Notes: generated by a model not told the origin, from the sequence alone. 64,000 bases of DNA from Chitinophaga sp. CB10 (GCA_001870995.2 MLAV02000003.1:1-64000); one strand, 5' to 3'; positions 7,890-16,877 are shown, numbered from the stretch's first letter. Numbers and translations: made by a program.

Positions 7890-8495
7890 ATGAAAAAGTT
7901 GATTGTAATTGCCGCAGCAGCTCTGTTCGGCACCCAGGTAGCAAAAGCGCAAATCTCCAAAGGCGATATTTTACTGGGCGGTAATGTTAATGTTATCTCC
8001 TCTTCTGAAAAAGTGAAAGATGCTGACAAGAAAAATACCAGCACTTCTTTCGGTATTAGCCCTAAAGTAGGTTATGCACTGAACAGCAACTGGGTACTGG
8101 GTGTGTTCGTAGGAACAAACTTCGGTTTCGAAAAGAATACAGCTGATGTAAAGACTAAAACGCTGGATATCAACCCTGGTATCTTTGTTCGTAACTACCA
8201 CATGCTGGGTGATTCCAAATTTGCGTTCTTTGCTGAAGGTAATGCATCTTATGGCTTCGGTAACAAAAAAGTAGCGGATGTTAAAACTTACAGCTACAAC
8301 AAGTTTAATGTAAACGTACAGCCAGGTATCTCTTACTTCGTAACCAAACACTTCATGGTGGAAGGTATGTTCGGTGGTATCGGTTACCAGTTCCAACAGA
8401 AGAAAGACGAAGCTACAGGTGTTAAAACTAACTTCAGCGACTTCGGTGTGCAGTTCACACAGCAGTTCTCCCTGGGTGTTAACTTCCTGTTCTAG
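7890..8495 (+). CDS. Outer-membrane beta-barrel protein
   Basis: A 201-residue exported protein. Signal peptide MKKLIVIAAAALFGTQVAKA (1-20) with an AKA-Q cleavage site, then alternating amphipathic strands typical of an eight-stranded OmpX/PorT-like barrel, rich in Gly, Phe and Tyr, ending in Phe (GVNFLF) as barrel-assembly substrates do. Codon usage and the perfect promoter suggest strong expression. A 131-base leader and a strong terminator (8538-8572) define a single-gene transcript. Role unknown; adhesion or envelope maintenance is typical of the class. Confidence 0.88.
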   Translation: MKKLIVIAAAALFGTQVAKAQISKGDILLGGNVNVISSSEKVKDADKKNTSTSFGISPKVGYALNSNWVLGVFVGTNFGFEKNTADVKTKTLDINPGIFVRNYHMLGDSKFAFFAEGNASYGFGNKKVADVKTYSYNKFNVNVQPGISYFVTKHFMVEGMFGGIGYQFQQKKDEATGVKTNFSDFGVQFTQQFSLGVNFLF

Positions 8496-8537
8496 TAGTT
8501 ACCACGTGACTTTATGTGAAAATTTTATGGTAATAGG

Positions 8538-8572
8538 AACAGCCGTCTCGTTTGAGGCGGCTGTTTTGTTTT
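8538..8572 (+). terminator. Terminator of the beta-barrel gene
   Basis: An 11-bp stem (8539-8549 with 8554-8564, one wobble) with a 4-base loop and a T-rich tail. Confidence 0.85.
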
Positions 8573-8615
8573 GGGGTGGGAGGGTTTATGGCGGGAGGCA
8601 GAGCGCATAGCATGT

Positions 8616-8631
8616 GGCGCGCCGGCGCGCC
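8616..8631. repeat. 16-bp perfect GC palindrome
   Basis: GGCGCGCCGGCGCGCC reads the same on both strands, two copies of GGCGCGCC back to back. It lies between two terminators, in non-coding DNA. A chance GC-rich repeat or a protein-binding site are both possible. Confidence 0.5.
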
Positions 8632-8660
8632 GCACTCCCATGATCCCTGATGATAAATAA

Positions 8661-8697
8661 AAAACGGCGGTGAATTACTTCACCGCCGTTTTTATTA
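8661..8697. terminator. Bidirectional terminator, rho end
   Basis: A 13-bp perfect stem (8662-8674 with 8679-8691), loop TTAC, flanked by A and T tracts. It ends rho on the - strand, and can also stop + strand transcription. Confidence 0.85.
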
Positions 8698-8714
8698 TCA
8701 ATAACCTATTGATC

Positions 8715-10430
8715 CTATCCGTTCATAGAGATCAGGAACTCTTCGTTGTTCTTGGTTCCGCGCATATGCTGCAGCATGAAGTGCATGGACTCGTCGGTAT
8801 TCATATCTGCCAGGTGGTTACGGAGGATATGGATACGTTTCAGGGAGTCTTTATCCAGCAGCAGATCATCGCGGCGGGTAGAAGATGCAGATACATCGAT
8901 GGCCGGGAAGATACGTTTGTTAGCCAGCTTACGATCCAGCAGCAGCTCCATGTTACCGGTACCTTTGAACTCTTCGAAGATCACCTCGTCCATTTTGGAA
9001 CCGGTGTCGATCAGCGCAGTAGCGAGGATGGTCAGTGAGCCACCGTTCTCGATTTTACGCGCCGCACCGAAGAATTGTTTAGGTTTCTGCATGGCGTTGG
9101 CTTCCACACCACCGCTCAATACCTTACCGGAGGCAGGGGCCACGGTGTTGTGCGCACGTGCCAGACGGGTGATGGAGTCAAGCAGGATCACCACATCATG
9201 ACCGCATTCTACCAGGCGTTTTGCTTTCTGCAGGGCGATAGCGGAAACTTTCACGTGTTTTTCTGCCGGCTCGTCGAAGGTAGAAGCGATGACTTCTGCC
9301 TTTACGCTGCGCTCCATATCGGTCACCTCTTCCGGACGTTCGTCGATCAGTACCACCATCAGGTAAATTTCAGGATGGTTGGTAGCGATGGCGTTGGCCA
9401 CTTCTTTCAGGAGCATGGTTTTACCCACTTTCGGTTGCGCTACGATCAGACCACGTTGCCCTTTACCGATTGGCGTAAACATATCCATAATACGGGTGGA
9501 GTAGTTATTGGACGTGGTGGTCAGGCGCAGTTTTTCGAAAGGAAACAGCGGGGTGAGGTAATCGAAAGGTACACGGTCGCGTACTTCTTCCGGGGATTTA
9601 CCGTTGATGGTCTCCACTTTCAGGAGGGCGAAATATTTTTCACCTTCTTTCGGAGGGCGTACCGAACCTTTAACGGTATCGCCGGTTTTGAGACCGAACA
9701 ATTTTATCTGGGACGGAGATACGTAGATATCATCCGGAGAACTCAGGTAGTTATAATCGGAGGAGCGGAGGAAACCATAGCCGTCAGGCATCATTTCCAG
9801 CACGCCTTCGCTAACAATCACGCCATCGAATTCGATATTGAATACGGGCTCTTTCTTGTTGCTGAATTTATTCTTCTGCGCTGCAGGCGCGATTGTATCA
9901 GGTTCTTCAGGCATCACGAAATCATCATCCTCATCCTGTAATTCTTCCTCTTCTTCTTCCGCAACCGGCGCCGGTATTACTTCTTCCTCTTCTTCCTGCA
10001 TATCTTCCGTGAACGAAGGAATGATGATATCATCATCGTCATCGAAGGTGAGGGAAGGAATGCTGTCGAGGTCTATATCAAAGTTTTTAATTTTCGGTTT
10101 CGGAGCGGGTTCGGAGTTATCTTCGGTTTCCTTGCTTTTGCCTGTAGTGGCCTTTTTCGCTGGTTTCTTTGCTGCAGGTTTTTCTTCAGTATGGTGAGGT
10201 TCTTCAGCTACGTGCTCTTCTTCTTTTTTTACTGGTTTACGTTTGCGTGCTTTTTTCTCTTCTCCGTTTGCTGGGTTATCTGCAGAAGCCATTACAGCTT
10301 GTTTATCAAGAATCTTGTAGATAAGGTCTTGTTTGTTCAGTTTTTTTGCGTTTGGAACGTCCAGTTTCTCTGCTATGTCAAGCAGTTCTGGAACGAGCAT
10401 GTCGTTCAATTGTAAGATGTCGTACATCAT
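8715..10430 (-). CDS. rho: Transcription termination factor Rho
   Basis: Rho is the hexameric RNA-dependent ATPase that releases RNA polymerase at Rho-dependent terminators. The 571-residue protein has an N-terminal Rho-N helix domain (MYDILQLNDMLVPELLDIAEKL), a low-complexity Lys- then Asp/Glu-rich insert (about 50-195), a cold-shock RNA-binding domain (about 200-280) and the ATPase core with Walker A QPKVGKT and ILLDSITR (Walker B). The P-loop reads GLIVAQPKVGKT where E. coli has GLIVAPPKAGKT. The insert makes it much longer than the E. coli 419 residues and is usual in Bacteroidota. The first ATG (10430) is preferred; a TTG at 10442 is in frame. Confidence 0.97.
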   Translation of the reverse strand: MMYDILQLNDMLVPELLDIAEKLDVPNAKKLNKQDLIYKILDKQAVMASADNPANGEEKKARKRKPVKKEEEHVAEEPHHTEEKPAAKKPAKKATTGKSKETEDNSEPAPKPKIKNFDIDLDSIPSLTFDDDDDIIIPSFTEDMQEEEEEVIPAPVAEEEEEELQDEDDDFVMPEEPDTIAPAAQKNKFSNKKEPVFNIEFDGVIVSEGVLEMMPDGYGFLRSSDYNYLSSPDDIYVSPSQIKLFGLKTGDTVKGSVRPPKEGEKYFALLKVETINGKSPEEVRDRVPFDYLTPLFPFEKLRLTTTSNNYSTRIMDMFTPIGKGQRGLIVAQPKVGKTMLLKEVANAIATNHPEIYLMVVLIDERPEEVTDMERSVKAEVIASTFDEPAEKHVKVSAIALQKAKRLVECGHDVVILLDSITRLARAHNTVAPASGKVLSGGVEANAMQKPKQFFGAARKIENGGSLTILATALIDTGSKMDEVIFEEFKGTGNMELLLDRKLANKRIFPAIDVSASSTRRDDLLLDKDSLKRIHILRNHLADMNTDESMHFMLQHMRGTKNNEEFLISMNG

Positions 10431-10442
10431 CGGAATTGTCAA

Positions 10443-10825
10443 ATTTTAGAAGTCATGTGAGGCGGGTACCACTGCATACCAACACGCACCAATTACAAAT
10501 AATTGTTTTGAGTCAATAAATTTAATTTGATTATTAAATTTGATAGGGAATGTTGAGTTCAGGAACTGCTGATGAAGGTGGTAATTTTGGACTTAATCAG
10601 ACAGATTATACCGCAAGATTAAAACAACTTTCATAATTATCCAAAAAAATTTGCCCCCTGTTAGCCTCTCCTTTCCTTGTTGCCGCTAGATTGCAGCCAT
10701 TTTAAGTGCTTTTTTAACATTTCCTTGGGAAAAGCCGCCTTGCATTTCCGGCGCTAATTGCAGGTAACCGGGTTATGCACTATGGAGAATTCCGCTTATT
10801 TTTGCACTCCTAAAATTTATTTATT
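10443..10825. other. Divergent intergenic region between rho and asnS
   Basis: No gene is seen. The region is AT-rich near rho and contains imperfect repeats of AAATTTGAT around 10515-10550. The asnS -7 box (TATTTTTG, 10797-10804) lies at its right end. A clear rho promoter was not identified; TTATTTG-like matches on the - strand near 10500 are candidates. Confidence 0.5.
10797..10804 (+). promoter_or_regulatory. -7 box of asnS promoter
   Basis: TATTTTTG matches TAnnTTTG and ends 21 bases before the asnS ATG. No good -33 TTTG is present at the usual distance. Confidence 0.5.
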
Positions 10826-12265
10826 ATGAGCCAAAGGGTAAAAGTTAAACAGATCCTGGCAGACGACAGGACTAACTATGAAGTTACAGTAAAGGGTTGG
10901 GTGCGGTCTTTCCGCAACAATCAGTTTATAGCTTTAAATGACGGCTCTACCAATAATAATCTGCAAGTAGTAATAGATACCGAGCATACAGACCCTGCCA
11001 CGCTGAAGCGCATCACCACCGGCGCTGCTATCAGCGCAGTGGGCGAAATAATTCCTTCCCTGGGCAAAGGCCAGCGGGTAGAGCTGAAAGCCGCATCCCT
11101 GACCATCCTGGGCGATTGCGATCCGGAAAAATATCCGCTGCAGCTCAAAAACAGGCCCAGCCTCGAATACCTGCGCGAAATCGCACACCTACGTTTCCGC
11201 ACCAACACATTCGGCGCTATCTTTCGCCTGCGCAGCTCCCTGGCGTTTGCCGTACATCAGTTCTTCCGGGAAAAAGGCTTTGTGTACCTCCACACGCCTA
11301 TCATCACCGCTTCCGACGCAGAGGGCGCCGGCGAAATGTTCCGCGTAACCACGCTGGACTTAAACCAGCCGCCACGCACTGAAAGCGGGGAAATCGACTA
11401 TAAGGAAGACTTCTTTGGCCGCTCTACCAACCTCACCGTTTCCGGCCAGCTGGAAGGTGAACTGGGCGCTATGGCACTGGGCGATATCTATACGTTCGGA
11501 CCTACCTTCCGCGCCGAAAACTCCAACACCGCCCGCCACCTGGCTGAGTTCTGGATGATTGAGCCGGAAATGGCCTTCTATGAACTGGAAGATAACATGA
11601 ACCTCGCGGAAGAGTTTATCAAGTTCGTGATCCGTTACGCGCTGGAACATAACCGGGAAGATCTCGAGTTCCTCGCTACCCGCCTCGCCGAAGAAGAGAA
11701 AACAAAACCGCAGGCAGAACGCTCCGAAATGGGCCTCATCGAAAAACTGGAATTCGTTGTCAACAACGAGTTTATGCGCCTGACCTATACGGAAGCGATC
11801 AGCATCCTGAAAGATAGCAAACCTAACAAAAACAAGAAATTCCAATACCTCATCGAAGGCTGGGGCGCCGACCTCCAGAGCGAACACGAACGCTACCTCG
11901 TGGAAAAACACTTTAAGAAACCGGTGATCCTTACCGACTATCCGAAAGAGATCAAGTCCTTCTACATGAAGCTGAACGAAGACGGTAAGACGGTGAGAGC
12001 GATGGATATCCTCTTCCCCGGCATCGGCGAAATTGTAGGCGGCAGCCAGCGCGAAGAAAACTACGAGAAACTGGTGGCACGCATGGAAGAAATGCATGTG
12101 CCGGTAGAAGAACTCAGCTGGTTCCTGGATACCCGCCGCTTCGGTACTGCCCCGCACTCCGGCTTCGGACTGGGCTTTGAGCGACTGGTACTCTTCGTGT
12201 CCGGTATGACCAACATCAGGGACGTGATTCCTTTCCCACGTACGCCGAAGAACGCAGAGTTCTAG
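10826..12265 (+). CDS. asnS: Asparaginyl-tRNA synthetase
   Basis: AsnS charges tRNA-Asn with asparagine in two ATP-dependent steps in the cytoplasm. The 479-residue class IIb enzyme has an N-terminal OB-fold anticodon-binding domain (about 1-105; VTVKGWVRSFRNNQFIALNDGS) and a catalytic domain with motif 2 (TFGPTFRAENSNTARHLAEF) and motif 3 (GFGLGFERLV). The first motif 2 Glu and Arg are present. An insertion around residues 225-300, rich in Glu and Lys, is typical of bacterial AsnRS. Length is normal. Own promoter and strong terminator: a single-gene unit. Confidence 0.98.
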   Translation: MSQRVKVKQILADDRTNYEVTVKGWVRSFRNNQFIALNDGSTNNNLQVVIDTEHTDPATLKRITTGAAISAVGEIIPSLGKGQRVELKAASLTILGDCDPEKYPLQLKNRPSLEYLREIAHLRFRTNTFGAIFRLRSSLAFAVHQFFREKGFVYLHTPIITASDAEGAGEMFRVTTLDLNQPPRTESGEIDYKEDFFGRSTNLTVSGQLEGELGAMALGDIYTFGPTFRAENSNTARHLAEFWMIEPEMAFYELEDNMNLAEEFIKFVIRYALEHNREDLEFLATRLAEEEKTKPQAERSEMGLIEKLEFVVNNEFMRLTYTEAISILKDSKPNKNKKFQYLIEGWGADLQSEHERYLVEKHFKKPVILTDYPKEIKSFYMKLNEDGKTVRAMDILFPGIGEIVGGSQREENYEKLVARMEEMHVPVEELSWFLDTRRFGTAPHSGFGLGFERLVLFVSGMTNIRDVIPFPRTPKNAEF

Positions 12266-12290
12266 TAGTGGACGCATATAATATTCCTCA

Positions 12291-12319
12291 ACTCCCGCAC
12301 ACCGCGGGAGTTTTTTTTT
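12291..12319 (+). terminator. asnS terminator
   Basis: A perfect 8-bp stem ACTCCCGC/GCGGGAGT (12291-12298 with 12304-12311), 5-base loop, then nine T. Confidence 0.92.
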
Positions 12320-12407
12320 GCCCCCTATGTATGGAATCTCCGCCACATCGCATCTTACTGATGAAGGCGCTTTCAACCATTTTTCGTTTATACTAAACTG
12401 TTATACA

Positions 12408-12923
12408 ATGGCTGAAATTAACACTACATCCGGCAACCGGCGCGATGGCAAAAGAAGAAGCATTAAAAAATCTACCCGCGTGGACATGACGCCCATGGTG
12501 GATCTTGGCTTCCTGCTGATCACCTTTTTCATGCTGACAACCACCATGGCACAGCCCAGAAACCTGCAGCTCCTCATGCCCCGGGAAGATGGCGAACCCA
12601 TGAAGCTGGGGGAATCAAAGGCCTTAACGGTCATCCTTGGCCCCAATAACCAGGTGGCCTGGTACGAAGGCACGGACGCCAACCCGGAAATACGCCGGTC
12701 CTCTTTCGCCAATAAAAACGGCATCCGGGATATAGTTATCAACAAGAAAGCGGCGGTCATGGAAAAGTACCATTCCAACGAACTGATGGTACTCATCAAG
12801 GCCGATAAAGGCGCCAGCTATAAAAACCTGGTGGACATCATGGATGAAATGCTGATCAATAAGATTGACCGCTACGCCGTTACCGACATTACTCCGCAGG
12901 AAACTGCCTGGTTCAATAAATAG
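12408..12923 (+). CDS. ExbD/TolR-type biopolymer transport protein
   Basis: A 171-residue ExbD-family protein: basic cytoplasmic N-terminus (KRRSIKKSTRVDMTP), one membrane helix (MVDLGFLLITFFMLTTTMA, about 25-43) bearing the conserved Asp that carries protons in ExbD/TolR, and a periplasmic domain. It couples the proton gradient to outer-membrane transport together with an ExbB/TolQ channel. The ATG at 12408 is chosen because upstream frame includes the asnS terminator tail and an unlikely N-terminus. Unusually, no exbB or tonB gene is adjacent; the partner must be elsewhere. Confidence 0.9.
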   Translation: MAEINTTSGNRRDGKRRSIKKSTRVDMTPMVDLGFLLITFFMLTTTMAQPRNLQLLMPREDGEPMKLGESKALTVILGPNNQVAWYEGTDANPEIRRSSFANKNGIRDIVINKKAAVMEKYHSNELMVLIKADKGASYKNLVDIMDEMLINKIDRYAVTDITPQETAWFNK

Positions 12924-13007
12924 CCATATTACCGGCCCCGCCAATCCCGGGGCCGGATTCCATGTGGTAAGGATTTGCTACCTTTACCACTCCAAAACAA
13001 TAGCAAT

Positions 13008-13964
13008 ATGGCAATTACCCACTCCATTCCCTCCGTGGACCTCGCGGACTTTACGTCAGGCGACGCCAGTCGCAAGGCTGCCTTTGTACAGCAACTGGGC
13101 AAAGCTTATGAAGAAGTAGGATTTGTGGCCGTTAAAAACCACGGCATTCCTGATGATCTGATCGCTGACCTGTACAAATACGTGCAGGAGTTTTTTAAAC
13201 TCCCGTTCGATATAAAACACAAATACGAAATTCCTGAACTGGCCGGCCAGAGAGGCTATACCAGCTTCGGGAAGGAACATGCGAAAGGCTACGAAGCGCC
13301 GGACCTGAAGGAGTTCTTCCAGTTCGGGCAAACAGTGGAGGATAACGACCCTACCGTGGAACATTACCCGCCTAACGTACAGGTAGACGAAGTGCCGGCA
13401 TTTACGCCCACCTTCTTCAAAGCCTACCGCGGCTTCGAGCAGTCCGGCCGCTACCTGCTGCAGGCTATTGCGCTCTACCTCGGCCTGGATGAGCATTATT
13501 TCGACGATAAAATCCACAATGGCAACTCCATCCTGCGAGCCATCCACTACCCTCCTATTAAAGAAGAACCTAAATCAGCCATCAGGGCCGAACAGCATGA
13601 GGATATCAACCTGATCACCCTGCTGGTGGGCGCTTCTGCCGACGGCCTGCAGATCCTCGATAAACAAAACAACTGGGTACCGGTTACCTCGCTGCCGGAG
13701 CAGATCGTGGTAAACGTGGGCGATATGCTCCAACGGTTGACCAACAATAAACTGAAATCCACCACGCACCGCGTAGTAAATCCGCCACGCGAACTGTGGG
13801 GCACTTCCCGTTACTCCATCCCCTTCTTCCTGCATCCTAAATCAGACATGAAGCTGGATAGCCTGGAGAGCTGCGTTACCAAAGAAAATCCGCTTGCCTA
13901 CGAACCCATCACAGCGGGCGAATACCTGGATGAACGCCTCCGCGAAATCGGTCTGAAAAAATAA
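13008..13964 (+). CDS. 2OG-Fe(II) oxygenase, isopenicillin-N-synthase-like
   Basis: A 318-residue non-haem iron dioxygenase. N-terminal DIOX_N region (SIPSVDLADF, FVAVKNHGIPDDLI) precedes the double-stranded beta-helix 2OG domain with iron ligands His and Asp in EQHEDINLITLL, the distal His in STTHRVVNPP, and the 2-oxoglutarate-binding RYSIPFF. Such enzymes hydroxylate or desaturate small molecules; the substrate here is unknown. The start at 13008 gives the typical N-terminus and follows a -7-like TACCTTTA (12979-12986). Flanks are unrelated, so there is no pathway clue. Confidence 0.9.
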   Translation: MAITHSIPSVDLADFTSGDASRKAAFVQQLGKAYEEVGFVAVKNHGIPDDLIADLYKYVQEFFKLPFDIKHKYEIPELAGQRGYTSFGKEHAKGYEAPDLKEFFQFGQTVEDNDPTVEHYPPNVQVDEVPAFTPTFFKAYRGFEQSGRYLLQAIALYLGLDEHYFDDKIHNGNSILRAIHYPPIKEEPKSAIRAEQHEDINLITLLVGASADGLQILDKQNNWVPVTSLPEQIVVNVGDMLQRLTNNKLKSTTHRVVNPPRELWGTSRYSIPFFLHPKSDMKLDSLESCVTKENPLAYEPITAGEYLDERLREIGLKK

Positions 13965-14309
13965 TCTGCAAGTAGCAATAAAACTTAAAGCCCCGGAAAG
14001 TGTGTACCTTCCGGGACTTTAAGCTTGCATATCTGAAGAGTTATTACTGTCCAGACGATGGTTTTTCGAACATTCGATATGGTTATTATTGAGAGCAGGT
14101 TAACTGCCCATAATTACGAGGCTACACGGCTACAGATGCAAATGCACACAACGGATAAAAGGCCATAACACAATACAATGTGCTGGATATTACAAGTACC
14201 GTGCCTGTAATAACCCGCTACTTTGGAATAATTAGCAACACTGTTGTATTTTGTGGTATTTTAACGGTGTTAATTGTATCACAAAGGCTAACCACCCTTA
14301 ACTAAAACT
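13965..14309. other. Intergenic region upstream of chrA
   Basis: It contains a terminator-like hairpin (13987-14020) near the oxygenase gene. Beyond that no open frame or clear promoter was found. Confidence 0.5.
13987..14020. terminator. Terminator hairpin after oxygenase gene
   Basis: CCCGGAA/TTCCGGG stem (13992-13998 with 14009-14015), extended by AAAG/CTTT, T-poor tail. Probably bidirectional and of moderate strength. Confidence 0.55.
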
Positions 14310-15503
14310 GTGATTCTACGTCATATTCCATTCCTGAAAGCAGTACTCCTGCATAGTCTTACTGCCTATGGCGGCCCCCAGGGTCATCTGGCAATGATGA
14401 TGAAAACATTTGTTCAGCAACGTAAAGATGTTACTGAACAGGAACTGATGGAATATAACGCCTTCTGCCAGCTGCTGCCGGGCGCATCGTCTTCCCAAAC
14501 CCTTACCCTGATTGGTTATAAACGCGGGGGCGTACTGCTGGCCATTATCACCCTGCTGATATGGATCACGCCGGCCTGCCTGCTGATGGGCTCCCTCAGC
14601 TTTTTGCTGCAATATTTCGATAAAAAGGCCCTCCATACGGATATCTTCATTTACGTACAGCCGATGGCGGTAGGCTTCCTGGCCTATGGCAGTATCAAGG
14701 CATTCAGGATCAGTATTAAAAACACGGCTACCTGCTGCATCATGATGGGGTCCGTGCTGGTGGCCTTCTTCCTGAAATCGCCCTGGACCTTCCCCGCCCT
14801 GATCATAGGTGGCGGCATTGTGACCAACTTCAGCAACAAGCGTATCCCCGATATAGCGGAAAAGCCCAAAAAGATCCAATGGGGCAACATCTGGCTGTTT
14901 GTACTATTATTCATACTGGCGGGTTTTATGTCTGAGGTGGCCCGTACGCACGACTGGATCACCCGCCGGCCGTTCAACCTTTTTGAGAACTTTTATCGTT
15001 TCGGCAGCCTGGTATTCGGCGGAGGGGATATCCTCATTGCCATGATGCTGGAACAGTACGTATTCCGGGCCAAAACCCAGTTCCTGACGGCCGAAGAGCT
15101 GCTGACGGGAGCAGGGATCATGCGCGCCCTGCCCGGCCCTACCTTCTCCATATCTGCTTATGTAGGAGGCATGGCCATGCGCAACCTGGGCATGGGTTAC
15201 CAGTTCCTGGGCTGTATCCTGGCGCCGGTGGCCATCTTCCTCCCCAGCTTGTTACTGGTCCTCTTCTTCTTCCCCATCTGGCACAACCTGAAAAAATATG
15301 TGATCATTTACAGGGCGCTGGAAGGCATCAACGCCGTGGTAGTGGGCATTATGTGGGCGGCCACCTTTATCCTCTTCTTTGCAATCCCCGTATCGCCGGT
15401 GAATATCCTCGTGATGGTATCCACCCTGGCCCTGCTGCTGTTCAGCAAGCTCCCTTCCCCGGTAATTGTACTCACCTGTGTATTGCTGGGGTGGTTGTTA
15501 TAG
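14310..15503 (+). CDS. chrA: Chromate transporter ChrA
   Basis: A 397-residue inner-membrane protein of the CHR family, exporting chromate by ion-coupled antiport. It has two homologous halves, each with several membrane helices; the first half carries GGPQGHLAMM and FCQLLPGASSSQTLTLIGYKRGG, the second FGGGDILIAMMLEQ and GIMRALPGPTFSISAYVGGMAMR, matching the repeated P-G-P and F-G-G motifs. The start is GTG at 14310 (no good ATG nearby). The 3' end overlaps the end of the convergent response-regulator gene by 6 bases. Confidence 0.92.
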   Translation: MILRHIPFLKAVLLHSLTAYGGPQGHLAMMMKTFVQQRKDVTEQELMEYNAFCQLLPGASSSQTLTLIGYKRGGVLLAIITLLIWITPACLLMGSLSFLLQYFDKKALHTDIFIYVQPMAVGFLAYGSIKAFRISIKNTATCCIMMGSVLVAFFLKSPWTFPALIIGGGIVTNFSNKRIPDIAEKPKKIQWGNIWLFVLLFILAGFMSEVARTHDWITRRPFNLFENFYRFGSLVFGGGDILIAMMLEQYVFRAKTQFLTAEELLTGAGIMRALPGPTFSISAYVGGMAMRNLGMGYQFLGCILAPVAIFLPSLLLVLFFFPIWHNLKKYVIIYRALEGINAVVVGIMWAATFILFFAIPVSPVNILVMVSTLALLLFSKLPSPVIVLTCVLLGWLL

Positions 15504-16835
15504 GGAGATGTTATATTCCTTGATTTTATTGTACAACGTAGTTAGACCGATGTCCAGTAATTCGGCTGCCTTTGTTTTATTGCCTTTGACATGAGCCAGT
15601 ACCCGGGAAATGTGGTACTTCTCTACCTCCGCAAGGCGCATGGAGGCAGGCGCCGCGGCATCCTGGCGGAAGTCGAACGGCAGCGCGTTCACATCCAGTG
15701 TATCGGTATCCGTTAGTATGGCTGCCCTTTCGATCACGTTTTTAAGTTCACGGATATTTCCCTTCCAGGAATGTTGCTGCAAAGCCTGCAGGAAAGCCGG
15801 CGTCATGCCGCTGAGGCGCTTGTTAAGTTTAGGCGCCACCTGGTCCAGGAAGAAGGCCGCCAGCAGCGGAATATCCTTTTTACGTTCGTTAAGGGAGGGC
15901 AGTACTATCTGGAAGGCGCTGAGGCGGTAAAACAGGTCCGACCGGAAATGGCCTGCCTCTATCTCTTTTTCGAGGTGACGGTTCGTAGCGGCAATGACCC
16001 GTACATCCGTTTTAGTGGGCCTGGACTCCCCGACTTTATAAAACTCCTGCACTTCCAGCACACGCAGCATTTTGGCCTGAAGCTCCACCGGCATCTCCCC
16101 TATTTCATCCAAAAAGATGGTACCTCCCCTGGCCTCTTCAAAAAAGCCTTTCTTGTCCTTTACCGCACCGGTAAATGCGCCGGCTACATGGCCAAACAGT
16201 TCGCTTTCCAGGATATCCTTGCCGAAAGCGCTGCAGTTGACGGCCACAAAGGGCTGCTGGTTACGGCTGCTGGCCTGGTGAATAGCCTGGGCAAAAACCT
16301 CCTTGCCGGAACCCGTTTCCCCCAGGAGGAGGACGGTAAGGTCCGTCATGGCTACCTTCCGCGCCAGGGCTACAGCGGCATTGATTTCCTCGCTGTTGCC
16401 AAGGATGGTATCGAAGCTGTATTTGCCGTTTAATTTTTTTTCCAGATCGCGGACGCGGTATTGCAGCACCGCTTTGTCCATCGCTTTGCTCACCAGGGGG
16501 AGGACGCGGTTGTTATCGTCGCCTTTGGTGATATAGTCGAAAGCGCCGTTTTTAATGGCCTGTACCCCATCGGCAATATTGCCATAGGCGGTGAGTACTA
16601 TGATCTCAGTTTGTGGATACTTACTGCGGATGGTTTGCACTAATTCCACACCGTTACCGTCCGGCAGCTTTACATCAGAGAGGATCACCTGGACCTCCTC
16701 TTTTTCGAGCAGTTTCAGCGCTGTACGCACGTTGGGAGCTTCGTGCATGGTATAACCTTCCAGTGCCAGCAGCCTGCTCATCAGCTTGCGCAGCTGGTCT
16801 TCATCATCGATAATAAGAATGTGACCCTTAGCCAT
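15498..16835 (-). CDS. Sigma54-dependent response regulator (NtrC family), orphan
   Basis: A 445-residue regulator: receiver domain (about 5-120; IIDDE, phospho-acceptor Asp54 in ILSDVKLPDG, TAYG, FDYITKGD), AAA+ domain (about 140-375; Walker A GETGSGKE, sigma54-contact loop GAFTGA, Walker B GGTIFLDEIGEM) and a C-terminal Fis-type helix-turn-helix (KTKAAELLDIGLTTLYNKIKEY). It activates sigma54 promoters when phosphorylated. The ATG at 16835 is chosen because a -7 box (16843-16850) lies immediately upstream. No sensor kinase is adjacent; the convergent neighbour is chrA. Partner and targets are unknown. Confidence 0.92.
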   Translation of the reverse strand: MAKGHILIIDDEDQLRKLMSRLLALEGYTMHEAPNVRTALKLLEKEEVQVILSDVKLPDGNGVELVQTIRSKYPQTEIIVLTAYGNIADGVQAIKNGAFDYITKGDDNNRVLPLVSKAMDKAVLQYRVRDLEKKLNGKYSFDTILGNSEEINAAVALARKVAMTDLTVLLLGETGSGKEVFAQAIHQASSRNQQPFVAVNCSAFGKDILESELFGHVAGAFTGAVKDKKGFFEEARGGTIFLDEIGEMPVELQAKMLRVLEVQEFYKVGESRPTKTDVRVIAATNRHLEKEIEAGHFRSDLFYRLSAFQIVLPSLNERKKDIPLLAAFFLDQVAPKLNKRLSGMTPAFLQALQQHSWKGNIRELKNVIERAAILTDTDTLDVNALPFDFRQDAAAPASMRLAEVEKYHISRVLAHVKGNKTKAAELLDIGLTTLYNKIKEYNISL

Positions 16836-16842
16836 AACCCTG

Positions 16843-16850
16843 CAAAGATA
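16843..16850 (-). promoter_or_regulatory. -7 box of orphan regulator
   Basis: TATCTTTG on the - strand ends 7 bases before the ATG at 16835, so the transcript would begin at or next to the start codon. Confidence 0.5.
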
Positions 16851-16877
16851 GCAGAAAGGCAAACGCGCTACGCAGTC

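Noticed and set aside
9075..9941. 288-codon open frame antisense to rho
   Set aside because: Composition is explained by the rho codons on the other strand; rho is unambiguous.
11360..12376. 338-codon open frame antisense to asnS
   Set aside because: Shadow of a strongly conserved synthetase gene; no promoter or domain of its own.
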